Assembly: GCF_900115555.1 (NCBI RefSeq)
Contig: NZ_FOWX01000009.1
Span: 1 to 64,000, forward strand
Direction: 5' to 3'
Length of the DNA: 64,000 nt
From: Pseudomonas borbori
Lineage (GTDB): Bacteria > Pseudomonadota > Gammaproteobacteria > Pseudomonadales > Pseudomonadaceae
The translations under genes were made by a program, and so were the position numbers. The first letter of the stretch is position 1. Every line of letters starts with the position of its first letter. The notes under the pieces are model-generated. The model did not search any database. It was not told the DNA's origin and worked only from the letters and a program-made list of their open reading frames with translations. Below, piece by piece: positions 7,796 to 17,004 of this stretch.

Positions 7796-8896
7796 ATGAA
7801 GCGTCGTCAAATTCTCGCAGCTGCGGGTGTAGGTCTTGCAGCAACCGCCTTGGCCGGCTGCAACAAAGAGGCTGAAACTACCGCCAAGCCCCAAGAAGGC
7901 GCGAGTAGCGAGACTTTCAACTGGAAGATGGTTACGTCCTGGCCGAAGAATTTTCCTGGCGTAGGCGTGGGTGCCGAACGCTTCGCCACGCTGGTCGAGC
8001 AAATGAGTAACGGCCGCCTGAAGGTCAAGGTGTATGCCGCTGGTGAGCTGGTGCCGGCACTGGAAGTGTTCGATGCGGTGTCCCGCGGCACCGCCGAGAT
8101 GGGCCATGGTGCGCCTTATTACTGGAAAGGCAAGGTGCCTGCCGCGCAGTTCTTCTGCGCCTTGCCGTTCGGCCCCAATGCCCAGGAAATGAACGCCTGG
8201 CTGCACAAGGGCGGCGGTATCGAGCTGTGGGAAGAGGTCTACAAGCCGTTCGGCGTACTGCCCATGGCCTGCGGCAGCACGGGCGTGCAGACCGCCGGCT
8301 GGTTCAACAAGGAAATCAACGGCGTCGCCGACTTCCAGGGGTTGAAGATGCGCACCCCGGGCCTGGGCGGCGAAGTGCTGACCAAGATGGGCGGCACGGT
8401 GGTCAATATGCCGGCCGGCGAGATCTTCACCGCCATGCAGACCGGCGCCATCGACGCCACCGAGTGGATCGGCCCGTACAACGACCAGGCCCTGGGCCTG
8501 CACAAGGCGGCCAAGTACTACTACACCCCGGGCTGGCAGGAGCCGAGCGTACTGTTCGAGCTGGACATCAACATCAAGGCCTGGGAAACCCTGCCGGCCG
8601 ACCTGCAGGCCATCGTCCGCGCTGCGGCGCGCGATGTGAACGGCGACATGCTCGACGATTACAACGCCAAGAACATGGAAGCCCTGGAGCAACTCAAGGG
8701 CGAAGGCGTGGACGTGCGTCGCCTGCCGGACGACGTGCTGACCAAGCTCAAGGAAGTGGCGGCCGAAGTGGTCGATGCCTCCGCCGCTACCGATCCGGTG
8801 GCGAGCAAGGTGTGGGCGCAGCAGAAGGCTTATCTGCAGCGCCTGTACGACTACGCCGAACTCAACGAGAAGGACATCTACAACATCCGCGGCTGA
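7796..8896 (+). CDS. dctP: TRAP transporter solute-binding protein (DctP, TakP-like)
   Basis: The 366-residue protein begins with a twin-arginine-like MKRRQ, a hydrophobic stretch and a lipobox LAGC ending at residue 22, so it may be an exported lipoprotein. The body matches the TakP branch of DctP proteins: VTSWPKNFPGVGVGAERFA, an AAGELVPALEVFDAV stretch, GGWF-like and LKMRTPGLGGEVL segments, and EWIGPYND near residue 220. TakP relatives bind 2-oxoacids such as pyruvate. The gene is divergent from dctQM and is followed by its own terminator, so the abundant binding protein is made separately from the membrane subunits. Confidence 0.92.
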   Translation: MKRRQILAAAGVGLAATALAGCNKEAETTAKPQEGASSETFNWKMVTSWPKNFPGVGVGAERFATLVEQMSNGRLKVKVYAAGELVPALEVFDAVSRGTAEMGHGAPYYWKGKVPAAQFFCALPFGPNAQEMNAWLHKGGGIELWEEVYKPFGVLPMACGSTGVQTAGWFNKEINGVADFQGLKMRTPGLGGEVLTKMGGTVVNMPAGEIFTAMQTGAIDATEWIGPYNDQALGLHKAAKYYYTPGWQEPSVLFELDINIKAWETLPADLQAIVRAAARDVNGDMLDDYNAKNMEALEQLKGEGVDVRRLPDDVLTKLKEVAAEVVDASAATDPVASKVWAQQKAYLQRLYDYAELNEKDIYNIRG

Positions 8897-8910
8897 TTTC
8901 TGGCCACTAA

Positions 8911-8935
8911 AAACGCCGGCCTCGCGCCGGCGTTT
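8911..8935 (+). terminator. Rho-independent terminator of dctP
   Basis: AAACGCCGGC and GCCGGCGTTT form a 10-bp stem with a 5-nt loop, 14 nt after the dctP stop. From here to 9191 I see no gene; a 13-bp direct repeat ATGACTGGCGATG occurs twice near 9089-9118. Confidence 0.8.
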
Positions 8936-9191
8936 GCGTATCTGGGATTCAGCCATAGTGCGCTGTGCGCCCCATCGCCACGCTCAGCGATGTATGGGAA
9001 TTCGCGATCTGGGGCAAATCCGACAAGTCCATGGCCATCGCGAACGCCTTCCCGGATTGCGCTGGCGCTTATGTGGGCTGCGCCATTGAATGACTGGCGA
9101 TGCGTATGACTGGCGATGGGTATCGCTGCGTTCATCCTGCGCGGCTCGCATCCTGCGGTTAGCAATCCGCAGGAGGGATCGAGTTGTTGCT

Positions 9192-9596
9192 TCAGCGCCG
9201 CGCCGGTACCGGGCGGGTGCGGCCGCTGCCGTCGATGGCGACGAAGACGAACACCGCCTCGGTGACCTTGCGCCATTCGCTGGACAGCGGGTCGTCGCTC
9301 CACACCTCGACCAGCATCTGGATCGAGCTGCGGCCGATCTCGAGGGCCTGGGTGTAGAAGGACAGTTGCGCACCAACGGCGACCGGCACCAGAAAGGCCA
9401 TGCGATCGATCGCCACCGTTGCCACGCGGCCGCCTGCGACCTTGCTGGCCATGGCGGTACCGGCCAAGTCCATTTGCGATACCAGCCAGCCACCGTAGAT
9501 GTCGCCGAAACCATTGGTTTCGCGTGGTAGCGCGGTGATCTGCAGTGCCAGATCGCCCTGGGGAATCGGGTCATCCTGTTCGAAGTCGTTGTTCAT
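9192..9596 (-). CDS. Acyl-CoA thioesterase, hotdog fold (YciA-like)
   Basis: The 134-residue cytosolic enzyme would hydrolyse acyl-CoA thioesters. The hotdog motif NGFGDIYGGWLVSQMDLAG (about residues 28-46) contains the catalytic aspartate of YciA-type enzymes, and RVATVAIDRMAFLVPV follows at the CoA-binding strand. The length matches single-domain YciA proteins. It stands alone. A CAA-repeat (CAACAACAACAACAA, 9620-9634 on this strand) lies about 23 nt before the start codon and could be an Hfq-binding site. Confidence 0.88.
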   Translation of the reverse strand: MNNDFEQDDPIPQGDLALQITALPRETNGFGDIYGGWLVSQMDLAGTAMASKVAGGRVATVAIDRMAFLVPVAVGAQLSFYTQALEIGRSSIQMLVEVWSDDPLSSEWRKVTEAVFVFVAIDGSGRTRPVPARR

Positions 9597-9737
9597 CTCG
9601 AGTACGGCTCGCGGCGCGGTTGTTGTTGTTGTTGATGCGGGCCCGCAAGGATGCGGGTTTGGCGAGTATACCGACTGAATGGTCAGCGAGCGACCATGGC
9701 GCTATGCCTTCGATGCAGGCGGTCAGTGGCCCGCTAA

Positions 9738-9892
9738 CAGGCCGTTGAAAAACTACCTGCGTTGCCATCGCGGCGTTAAAAACAGGCTCGGGCGCGAGTC
9801 CGATCAACATGCTCATTTACAGCTGTAAACTCCGCTTTTTCGCCTGTTTTTGCCTTGCGCTGACTGCCTCGCCTACGTTTTTCAACGGCCTG
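9738..9892. repeat. 155-bp MITE-like element with 16-bp terminal inverted repeats
   Basis: CAGGCCGTTGAAAAAC (9738-9753) and its exact inverse GTTTTTCAACGGCCTG (9877-9892) bound a 155-bp stretch with no coding potential. The interior contains further partial symmetry (AAACAGGC against GCCTGTTTTT; GTTTACAGCTGTAAAC-like centre). I recognise similar sequences in other Pseudomonas intergenic regions. The element sits just upstream of the pstS Pho box. Confidence 0.75.
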
Positions 9893-9916
9893 CTAAAGTC
9901 GGGTGCGTTCATCTAA

Positions 9917-9945
9917 CTGTCACATTGTTTTCATAGATTGGTCAC
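9917..9945 (+). promoter_or_regulatory. Pho box of pstS (three 11-bp-spaced half sites)
   Basis: CTGTCAC (9917), TTTTCAT (9928) and TGGTCAC (9939) repeat every 11 bp, as expected for PhoB dimers on one DNA face. A likely -10 (CAGATAC) lies at 9954-9960, 9 nt downstream, where a Pho box that replaces the -35 would place it. Confidence 0.8.
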
Positions 9946-10004
9946 AGGGGCTGCAGATACTTGGGCTCGTTCAATCCAACACTAAATTCTGCTAGGAGCA
10001 AGGC

Positions 10005-10973
10005 ATGAAACTTAAGCGTTTGATGGCGGCCATGACTTTCGTCGCCGCTGGCGTCGCCACCGCCACTGCGGTCGCTGCTATCGACCCGGCTCTGCCGACC
10101 TATGAAAAGACCTCCGGTGTGTCGGGCAACCTGTCCAGCGTCGGTTCCGACTCGCTGGCCAACCTGATGACCCTGTGGGCGGAAGAGTTCAAGAAGAACT
10201 ACCCGAACGTCAACATCCAGATCCAGGCCGCCGGTTCCTCCACCGCGCCACCGGCGATGACCGAAGGCACCGCCAACATGGGCCCGATGAGCCGCGCCAT
10301 GAAGGACAGCGAGATCCAGGCCTTCGAGCAGAAGTATGGCTACAAGCCGACTGCCGTTCCGGTGGCCATCGATGCCCTGGCGGTATTCGTGCACAAGGAC
10401 AACCCGATCAAGAGCCTGTCGATCGAGCAGGTCGACGCGATCTTCTCCAGCACCCGCCTGTGCGGTGGCGCCAGCGACATCAAGACCTGGGGCGATGTTG
10501 GTATGACCGGCGAGTGGGCGGCCAAGCCGATCCAGCTGTTCGGTCGCAACTCGGTATCCGGCACCTACGGCTACTTCAAGGAAGAAGCCCTGTGCAAAGG
10601 CGATTTCAAGGCTAACGTCAACGAGCAGCCGGGTTCGGCTTCCGTGGTGCAGTCGATCTCCAGCACCCTGAATGCCATCGGTTACTCGGGCATTGGCTAC
10701 AAGACTTCCAGCGTCAAGGCTGTAGCGCTGTCGAAGAAAGGCGGCGAAGCCTTCGAAGCCAACGAAGAAAACGCCCTGGCTGGCAAGTTCCCGCTGGCGC
10801 GCTTCTTCTATGTGTATGTCAACAAGGCGCCGAACAAGGCCCTGAGCCCGCTGGACGCCGAGTTCGTCAAGCTGGTGTTGTCCAAGCAAGGTCAGGAAGT
10901 CGTGGTCAAGGATGGCTACATCCCGCTGCCGAGCAAAGTGGTCGAGAAGACCATGAAGGAACTGGGTCTCTAA
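10005..10973 (+). CDS. pstS: Phosphate ABC transporter substrate-binding protein PstS
   Basis: This 322-residue periplasmic protein has a signal peptide (cleavage after about residue 25, VAA-ID). It contains the Pi-binding features [23 protein letters not shown] and [17 protein letters not shown] seen in Pseudomonas PstS. It delivers Pi to PstC-PstA. GGAG precedes the ATG. The gene has a strong Pho box upstream and a very strong terminator downstream, so it can be transcribed in excess of the membrane components. Confidence 0.97.
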   Translation: MKLKRLMAAMTFVAAGVATATAVAAIDPALPTYEKTSGVSGNLSSVGSDSLANLMTLWAEEFKKNYPNVNIQIQAAGSSTAPPAMTEGTANMGPMSRAMKDSEIQAFEQKYGYKPTAVPVAIDALAVFVHKDNPIKSLSIEQVDAIFSSTRLCGGASDIKTWGDVGMTGEWAAKPIQLFGRNSVSGTYGYFKEEALCKGDFKANVNEQPGSASVVQSISSTLNAIGYSGIGYKTSSVKAVALSKKGGEAFEANEENALAGKFPLARFFYVYVNKAPNKALSPLDAEFVKLVLSKQGQEVVVKDGYIPLPSKVVEKTMKELGL

Positions 10974-11008
10974 GCACCCGGCTCTACTGGCAGGGACGCC
11001 AGCTTTGT

Positions 11009-11049
11009 AGCGACGCCCGCCTCTCGAAAGAGAGGTGGGCGTCGCTTTG
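11009..11049 (+). terminator. Strong hairpin terminator between pstS and pstC
   Basis: AGCGACGCCCGCCTCTC pairs with GAGAGGTGGGCGTCGCT over 17 bp (one G-U pair) around a GAAA tetraloop, then TTGT. The T-run is short but the stem is exceptionally stable. Confidence 0.75.
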
Positions 11050-11057
11050 TCAGTCTG

Positions 11058-11075
11058 CTGTAACTTTTCTGTCAC
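11058..11075 (+). promoter_or_regulatory. Pho box of pstC
   Basis: CTGTAAC-TTTT-CTGTCAC matches the 7-4-7 PhoB box. A candidate -10 TAGATT lies at 11086-11091, 10 nt downstream. Being just after the pstS terminator, it gives pstCAB-phoU a separate PhoB-dependent promoter. Confidence 0.8.
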
Positions 11076-11153
11076 ACAAGCTGGCTAGATTAATCGGCCT
11101 GTGCCACGAATGAAATTACGGCGCGCTCATGGCCGCGCAGAGATGCCCATACT

Positions 11154-13439
11154 ATGAATGACCTGTCTCGTGAAACCGTGACCGCCTCGCCCAAATCCCT
11201 GAGGCTGGACTTCGATACCCCGGCCTTGCTGCGCAAGCGGCGCATGCGTGCGTTCAAGGATCACCTGGCCCGCTGGTGCGTATCGATCGGCGGCATGGCA
11301 GTGCTGGGCGCCATCACCCTGATTTTCTTCTACCTGGCCTACATCGTCTTGCCGATGTTCCAGGGCGTTGATCTCGAAGCGCGCAAGCCGCTGCAGCCGG
11401 CCTGGTTGGCGGATGCCGGCAAACCCTTGTTGATGGCGGTGGAAGAACAGAACCAGGTGGCCATGCGCCTCGACGAGCGTGGCCAGGTGCAGTTTTTCGA
11501 TGCCAAGAGCATGGCCTTGCTGAGCGCGGAAACCCTGCCGCTGCCGGCCAATAGCCAGGTCGTCTCGGTTGCCCAGGATCAACCGGGCAGCAATCGCGTG
11601 GCCCTGGGTCTGTCCAGCGGCCAGGTGCTGGTGTTCGAGCATGCCTACCCGGTCAGTTACCCGAACGACGTGAAAACCATTACGCCGCGGATCAACTACC
11701 CGTTCGGCGAAGCCGCGATCAGTCTCGACGCGCAAGGCCGCGCCCTGGATCACGTCGGTGTCAGCCTGAACGGCGGCACCCTGCTGCTGGCGGCCTCCAC
11801 TTCCAGCGATCTGCATGTGCTGAGCCTCGGTCGCGAAGAAAACCTGATGACCGGCGAGGTGACCCTCAGCGAGGACCGCATCGTCCTGGCGCAGATCGCC
11901 GAACCGATCAAGGCGCTGATCATCGATCCGCGCCATCAGTGGCTGTACGTGATCAACGGCCGCGCCACGGCGGACGTCTTCAGCCTGCGTACCAAGGAAC
12001 TGAATGGCCGCTACAAGCTGCTCAGCGATGGCGCCACCGACGTCACCAACGCGACTGCGCTGCTCGGCGGTATCTCGCTGATGATCGGCGACAGCAAGGG
12101 CGCCATCCAGCAGTGGTTCATGGTCCGCGACGAGGACGGCAAGCAGTACCTGAAGTCGATCCGCAGCTTCCAGATGGGCGACAGCGCCATCACCCAGATT
12201 CTCCCGGAAGAGCGGCGCAAGGGTTTCATGGCCCTGGATGCCGAAGGCAATCTGGGCATCTTCCACAGCACCGCGCACCGCACCCTGCTGGTCGAGCCGC
12301 TGACCGCAGGCGCCGCCCTGGCCGGCTTGTCGCCGCGCGCCGACCGTGTGCTGGTCGAGGCGCAGGGGCAACTGCAGCGTCTGCTGATCGACAACCCGCA
12401 CCCGGAAGTGTCCTGGAGTTCGTTGTGGGGCAAGGTCTGGTACGAAAACTACGACGAGGCCGACTATGTATGGCAGTCGACCTCCGCCAGCACCGACAAC
12501 GAGCCCAAACTGAGCCTCGCGCCACTGGCGTTCGGCACCCTCAAAGCCGCGTTCTACGCGATGTTGCTCGCCGCGCCGCTGGCGATTGCCGCGGCCATCT
12601 ACACCGCCTATTTCATGGCCCCGGCCATGCGCGGCAAGATCAAGCCGGTGATCGAGCTGATGGAGGCGCTGCCGACGGTGATCCTCGGTTTCTTCGCCGG
12701 CCTGTTCCTCGCGCCCTATGTCGAGGGCCATCTGCCGGGGATATTCAGCCTGCTGATCTTTACCCCGGTCGGCATCCTGCTGGCCGGCTTCGCCTGGAGC
12801 CGCCTGCCCGAGTCGGTCCGCCTGCTGGTGCCGGATGGCTGGGAAGCGGCGCTGCTGGTCCCGGTGATCCTGCTGGTCGGCATCGTCTCGCTGAGCATGA
12901 GCGGCCATCTGGAAGTCTGGCTGTTCGACGGCAACATGCGCAGCTGGCTGAGCAATGATCTGGGCATCGCGTTCGACCAGCGCAACGCCCTGGTGGTCGG
13001 CCTGGCCATGGGCTTCGCGGTGATCCCGACGATCTACTCGATTGCCGAAGACGCCGTGTTCAGCGTGCCGAAGAGCCTGACCTTCGGTTCCCTGGCCCTC
13101 GGCGCGACGCCTTGGCAGACCCTGACCCGGGTGGTCATTCTCACCGCCAGCCCGGGTATCTTCTCGGCAATAATGATCGGCATGGGCCGCGCGGTCGGCG
13201 AAACCATGATCGTGCTGATGGCCACCGGCAACACCGCGATCATGGACATGAACATCTTCGAGGGCCTGCGCACCCTGGCCGCCAACGTGGCGGTGGAAAT
13301 GCCCGAATCGGCGGTGGGCGGCACGCATTACCGGGTGCTGTTCCTCTCGGCGCTGGTGCTGCTGTCCTTCACCTTCGTCATGAATACGCTCGCGGAACTG
13401 GTGCGCCAGCGTCTGCGCGTCAAGTACGCGTCGCTCTAG
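11154..13439 (+). CDS. pstC: Phosphate ABC transporter permease PstC (extended form)
   Basis: At 761 residues this is more than twice the length of enterobacterial PstC. One membrane helix (about 43-65) is followed by a large domain (about 70-450) with repeated short strands such as NRVALGLSSGQVLVFEH, which suggests a beta-propeller-like extracytoplasmic domain. The usual PstC permease core with six helices follows (about 460-750), including a conserved cytoplasmic loop with ALGATPWQTLTRVVI and MGRAVGETMIV. Such extended PstC proteins are usual in pseudomonads. It pairs with PstA as the Pi channel. Confidence 0.95.
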   Translation: MNDLSRETVTASPKSLRLDFDTPALLRKRRMRAFKDHLARWCVSIGGMAVLGAITLIFFYLAYIVLPMFQGVDLEARKPLQPAWLADAGKPLLMAVEEQNQVAMRLDERGQVQFFDAKSMALLSAETLPLPANSQVVSVAQDQPGSNRVALGLSSGQVLVFEHAYPVSYPNDVKTITPRINYPFGEAAISLDAQGRALDHVGVSLNGGTLLLAASTSSDLHVLSLGREENLMTGEVTLSEDRIVLAQIAEPIKALIIDPRHQWLYVINGRATADVFSLRTKELNGRYKLLSDGATDVTNATALLGGISLMIGDSKGAIQQWFMVRDEDGKQYLKSIRSFQMGDSAITQILPEERRKGFMALDAEGNLGIFHSTAHRTLLVEPLTAGAALAGLSPRADRVLVEAQGQLQRLLIDNPHPEVSWSSLWGKVWYENYDEADYVWQSTSASTDNEPKLSLAPLAFGTLKAAFYAMLLAAPLAIAAAIYTAYFMAPAMRGKIKPVIELMEALPTVILGFFAGLFLAPYVEGHLPGIFSLLIFTPVGILLAGFAWSRLPESVRLLVPDGWEAALLVPVILLVGIVSLSMSGHLEVWLFDGNMRSWLSNDLGIAFDQRNALVVGLAMGFAVIPTIYSIAEDAVFSVPKSLTFGSLALGATPWQTLTRVVILTASPGIFSAIMIGMGRAVGETMIVLMATGNTAIMDMNIFEGLRTLAANVAVEMPESAVGGTHYRVLFLSALVLLSFTFVMNTLAELVRQRLRVKYASL

Positions 13440-13454
13440 GGCTTTGGAAGGTAT

Positions 13455-15131
13455 ATGTCGGTGAAAAAGAATTCCGTAAAAGCCTGGGTCAAAAGCGGTT
13501 CGCCGTGGATCTGGATGAACGCCGGTGCGGTGTCCATCGCCGTGATCATGACCCTGGGTCTGCTCGCCGTGATCGCCACCCGTGGCCTCGGCCACTTCTG
13601 GCCGGCCGATATCGTCGAGGCCGACTATCAGGTGCCTGGCCAGGAAATCAAGGTGATGGCCGGCGAGATCACCCAGATCGAAGAGATCCCGCGCGCGCGT
13701 CTGGCCGCGTCCGGCTTGCCGGTGGCAGCCGAAGGCGGCGAGTTCATGACTCGCGAACTGTTCAAGGTGGGTAACCGTGACCTCTACGGCGCCGACTTCA
13801 GCTGGGTGGTAGGCGAGTGGCTGAGCAATCAGCGCACCCCGGAAGGCCTCACGGCATTCGAGCGCCGCGAATGGGGCAACCTCTACGGCTACCTGGTCAA
13901 CGTCAAGGAAAACGGCCAACTGGTCGCCGAAGGCGATGCGGCCTGGGACGTCCTGCAGGAGCGTCTGGCCCGGGTCGAGGAGCTGCATGCCCAGGTGGTG
14001 CGCCTGGAGAAGAAAGACATCGGCCGGATCAACGCCGGGCTCGAGCGCATTCGCCTGCAAACCCGCAAGCTGGAGCTGGAGGGCAAGCTGGATGCACAGG
14101 CCCAGGCCGATCTGGAGATGGAGCGGGCGCAATGGGACGCCGAGTACAAGGTGCTGGAAACCCAGTTGGTGGCACTCTACGCGGCCTTCAACCGCGACAG
14201 CGCCACGGTACGCACCGCCGATGGTCGCGAGGTCGAGCTGAGCCTGGGCAAGGTGGTGCGCGCCTATCAGCCGAACGCCATGTCGCCCCTCGGCAAGCTG
14301 CAGTTCTACGGCGCCAAGCTGTGGGAGTTCGTCAGCGCCGATCCGCGCGAGGCCAACACCGAAGGCGGCATCTTCCCGGCGATCTTTGGCACCGTGATGA
14401 TGACCCTGATCATGGCAGTGATCGTCACCCCGTTCGGCGTGGTGGCGGCCATCTACCTGCGCGAGTACGCCAAGCAGGGACCGATGACCCGGGTAATCCG
14501 CATTGCGGTGAACAACCTGGCCGGCGTACCGGCCATCGTCTACGGGGTGTTCGGCCTGGGCTTCTTCGTCTATGTATTGGGTGGCTCGATCGACCGCTTG
14601 TTCTTCCCCGAGGCCGCGCCGGCGCCGACCTTCGGTACGCCGGGGCTGTTGTGGGCCTCGCTGACCCTGGCGCTGCTCGCCGTGCCGGTGGTGATCGTCG
14701 CCACCGAAGAAGGCCTGGCGCGGATTCCGCGGGCGCTGCGTGAAGGTTCCCTGGCCCTCGGCGCGACCAAGATCGAAACGCTCTGGCGCGTGGTGCTGCC
14801 GATGGCCAGCCCGGCGATGATGACCGGCCTGATCCTCGCCGTGGCGCGTGCCGCCGGTGAAGTGGCGCCGCTGATGCTGGTCGGCGTGGTCAAGCTGGCG
14901 CCCTCGCTGCCCGTGGACGGCAACTACCCGTACCTGCACCTGGACCAGAAGATCATGCACCTGGGTTTCCATATCTACGACGTCGGCTTCCAGAGCCCCA
15001 ACGTCGAGGCCGCGCGGCCGCTGGTCTACGCCACGGCACTGCTGCTGGTGCTGGTGATCGCGGTGCTGAACCTCACGGCGGTGTACATGCGTAACCGCCT
15101 GCGTGAGAAGTACAAGGCGCTGGATCACTAA
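13455..15131 (+). CDS. pstA: Phosphate ABC transporter permease PstA (extended form)
   Basis: This 558-residue protein carries an N-terminal helix (about 22-44) and a roughly 250-residue insert before the six-helix permease core (about 305-550). The insert contains a charged heptad-rich segment (about 170-245) likely to form a coiled coil. The core has the coupling-loop motif SLALGATKIETLWRVVLP and ARAAGEVAPLMLVG. It begins 15 nt after pstC, with GGAAGG before the ATG. It is the partner permease of PstC. Confidence 0.95.
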   Translation: MSVKKNSVKAWVKSGSPWIWMNAGAVSIAVIMTLGLLAVIATRGLGHFWPADIVEADYQVPGQEIKVMAGEITQIEEIPRARLAASGLPVAAEGGEFMTRELFKVGNRDLYGADFSWVVGEWLSNQRTPEGLTAFERREWGNLYGYLVNVKENGQLVAEGDAAWDVLQERLARVEELHAQVVRLEKKDIGRINAGLERIRLQTRKLELEGKLDAQAQADLEMERAQWDAEYKVLETQLVALYAAFNRDSATVRTADGREVELSLGKVVRAYQPNAMSPLGKLQFYGAKLWEFVSADPREANTEGGIFPAIFGTVMMTLIMAVIVTPFGVVAAIYLREYAKQGPMTRVIRIAVNNLAGVPAIVYGVFGLGFFVYVLGGSIDRLFFPEAAPAPTFGTPGLLWASLTLALLAVPVVIVATEEGLARIPRALREGSLALGATKIETLWRVVLPMASPAMMTGLILAVARAAGEVAPLMLVGVVKLAPSLPVDGNYPYLHLDQKIMHLGFHIYDVGFQSPNVEAARPLVYATALLLVLVIAVLNLTAVYMRNRLREKYKALDH

Positions 15132-15194
15132 AGACTTTTGTCCTCTGCCGCAGGCGGGGGATGATCAACGAATTGTTAGCGTAGGGAGCATCCC

Positions 15195-16028
15195 ATGCAG
15201 CACCAAGCACACACCCACGGCATCGACATCACGGCCCTGGGCCGGGACAAGCAGAGCCTCGACCTGGCCGGGGAAACCGTGGCGATTCAGGTGCCGGGTC
15301 TGAATCTGTACTACGGCGACAAGCAGGCGCTGTTCGACGTCAAGCTGAACATCCCCAAGCAGCGCGTCACCGCCTTTATCGGTCCGTCCGGTTGCGGCAA
15401 GTCGACCCTGCTGCGCACCTTCAACCGGATGAACGATCTGGTCGACGGTTGCCGCGTCGAGGGTGAAATCAACCTCGACGGGCGCAATATCTACCGCAAG
15501 GGCGAAGACGTCGCCGAGCTGCGTCGCCGGGTCGGCATGGTGTTCCAGAAGCCCAACCCCTTCCCCAAGAGTATCTACGAGAACGTGGTCTATGGCCTGC
15601 GCATCCAGGGCATCAACCAGAAGCGCGTGCTCGACGAAGCGGTGGAGTGGGGCCTGAAAAGCGCGGCTTTGTGGGACGAGGTCAAGGACCGTCTGCACGA
15701 GTCGGCCCTCGGCCTGTCCGGCGGCCAGCAGCAGCGCCTGGTGATCGCCCGGACCGTGGCGGTGCAGCCGGAAGTGCTGCTGCTCGACGAACCCTGCTCG
15801 GCGCTGGATCCGATCTCCACCCTCAAGGTCGAAGAACTGATCTACGAACTGAAATCCAAGTACACCATTGTCATCGTCACCCACAACATGCAGCAGGCGG
15901 CGCGGGTCTCGGATTACACCGCCTTCATGTACATGGGCAAGCTGATCGAGTTCGGGGACACCGACACCCTGTTCACCAACCCGGCGATGAAGCAGACGGA
16001 AGACTACATCACCGGGCGCTATGGTTGA
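15195..16028 (+). CDS. pstB: Phosphate ABC transporter ATPase PstB
   Basis: The 277-residue ATPase has Walker [10 protein letters not shown] at 63-71, the signature LSGGQQQR, and Walker [14 protein letters not shown], whose CSALDP ending is typical of PstB. FNRMNDL after Walker A is also family-specific. GGGAG precedes the ATG. It powers PstCA and, with PhoU, takes part in signalling to PhoR. Confidence 0.97.
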   Translation: MQHQAHTHGIDITALGRDKQSLDLAGETVAIQVPGLNLYYGDKQALFDVKLNIPKQRVTAFIGPSGCGKSTLLRTFNRMNDLVDGCRVEGEINLDGRNIYRKGEDVAELRRRVGMVFQKPNPFPKSIYENVVYGLRIQGINQKRVLDEAVEWGLKSAALWDEVKDRLHESALGLSGGQQQRLVIARTVAVQPEVLLLDEPCSALDPISTLKVEELIYELKSKYTIVIVTHNMQQAARVSDYTAFMYMGKLIEFGDTDTLFTNPAMKQTEDYITGRYG

Positions 16029-16037
16029 GTTGACCCC

Positions 16038-16097
16038 GTAGGGTGCGCTGCGCGCACCAGCTGCAGCTGCCCTGTGGTGCGCACGGCGCACCCTACC
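16038..16097. repeat. Two copies of the GTAGGGTGCGC palindromic repeat between pstB and phoU
   Basis: GTAGGGTGCGC-TG-CGCGCACC (16038-16058) and GGTGCGC-ACG-GCGCACC with CTACC (16076-16097) flank the small inverted repeat CAGCTGCAGCTG. The pair fills most of the 91-nt pstB-phoU gap inside the operon, where it could stabilise or attenuate the mRNA. Confidence 0.7.
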
Positions 16098-16119
16098 CGG
16101 ATTTTCGCGGAGCGAACCA

Positions 16120-16851
16120 ATGATCAACAAAGACAACCTCACCCAGCACATCTCCCAGCAGTTCAACGCCGAGCTGGAGGAGGTGCGCAGCCACCTGCTG
16201 GCCATGGGCGGGCTGGTCGAGAAGCAGGTCAACGACGCGGTCACCGCGCTGATCGACGCCGACTCCGGTCTGGCCCAGCAAGTGCGCGAGATCGACGACC
16301 AGATCAACCAGATGGAGCGCAACATCGACGAGGAATGCGTGCGCATCCTCGCCCGCCGTCAGCCGGCGGCTTCCGACCTGCGCCTGATCATCAGCATCTC
16401 CAAGTCGGTGATCGACCTCGAGCGCATCGGCGACGAAGCGACCAAGATCGCCAAGCGCGCGATTCTCCTGTGCGAGGAAGGCGAGGCGCCGCGCGGCTAC
16501 GTCGAAGTGCGGCATATCGGCGACCAGGTGCGCAAGATGGTGCAGGAGGCGCTGGACGCCTTCGCCCGCTTCGACGCCGACCTGGCCCTGTCGGTGGCGC
16601 AGTACGACAAGACCGTCGACCGCGAATACAAGACCGCCCTGCGCGAGCTGGTCACCTACATGATGGAAGACCCGCGTTCGATCTCGCGGGTGCTCAACAT
16701 CATCTGGGCCCTGCGCTCGCTGGAGCGCATCGGCGACCACGCGCGCAACATTGCCGAACTGGTGATCTACCTGGTGCGCGGCACCGACGTCAAACACATG
16801 GGCCTGACCCGGATGAAGGAAGAAGTAGAAGGCATCGGCAAGGACCGCTGA
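16120..16851 (+). CDS. phoU: Phosphate signalling protein PhoU
   Basis: The 243-residue helical protein is made of two PhoU three-helix bundles. The metal-binding motifs are visible in each half: DLRLIISISKSVIDLERIGDEA near residues 86-107 and RVLNIIWALRSLERIGDHARNIAE near 190-213. PhoU holds PhoR in its inhibiting state when Pi is plentiful and restrains Pst uptake. It is the last gene of the pst operon. GGAG precedes the ATG. Confidence 0.97.
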   Translation: MINKDNLTQHISQQFNAELEEVRSHLLAMGGLVEKQVNDAVTALIDADSGLAQQVREIDDQINQMERNIDEECVRILARRQPAASDLRLIISISKSVIDLERIGDEATKIAKRAILLCEEGEAPRGYVEVRHIGDQVRKMVQEALDAFARFDADLALSVAQYDKTVDREYKTALRELVTYMMEDPRSISRVLNIIWALRSLERIGDHARNIAELVIYLVRGTDVKHMGLTRMKEEVEGIGKDR

Positions 16852-16927
16852 GTGCCGCGCCTGCGAGCCTGATGCAGCAGAACCCTGGCGCCCTGGGGCT
16901 GTAAGGCGGATGGTCCAACCTAAAAAT

Positions 16928-16956
16928 GGCCAACCGCCACTTTAGGGTTGGCCTTT
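16928..16956 (+). terminator. Terminator after phoU
   Basis: GGCCAACC (16928-16935) and GGTTGGCC (16946-16953) form an 8-bp stem followed by TTT. A second pairing (CCAACCTAAA with TTTAGGGTTGG) is possible in the same place. Confidence 0.5.
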
Positions 16957-17004
16957 GGCCATTCGCCGCGCTTATGCTTGGGGCCATTCGAACAGGAGTG
17001 GCCG

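Noticed and set aside
7055..8956. Minus-strand 633-codon frame across dctQ, the promoter region and dctP
   Set aside because: It crosses the divergent promoter region and contradicts the clear DctQ and DctP proteins.
11127..15128. A 1333-codon open frame on the minus strand opposite pstC-pstA
   Set aside because: It is an antisense shadow produced by the high third-position GC of the pst genes. Its translation is rich in H, R, Q and D with no domain pattern.
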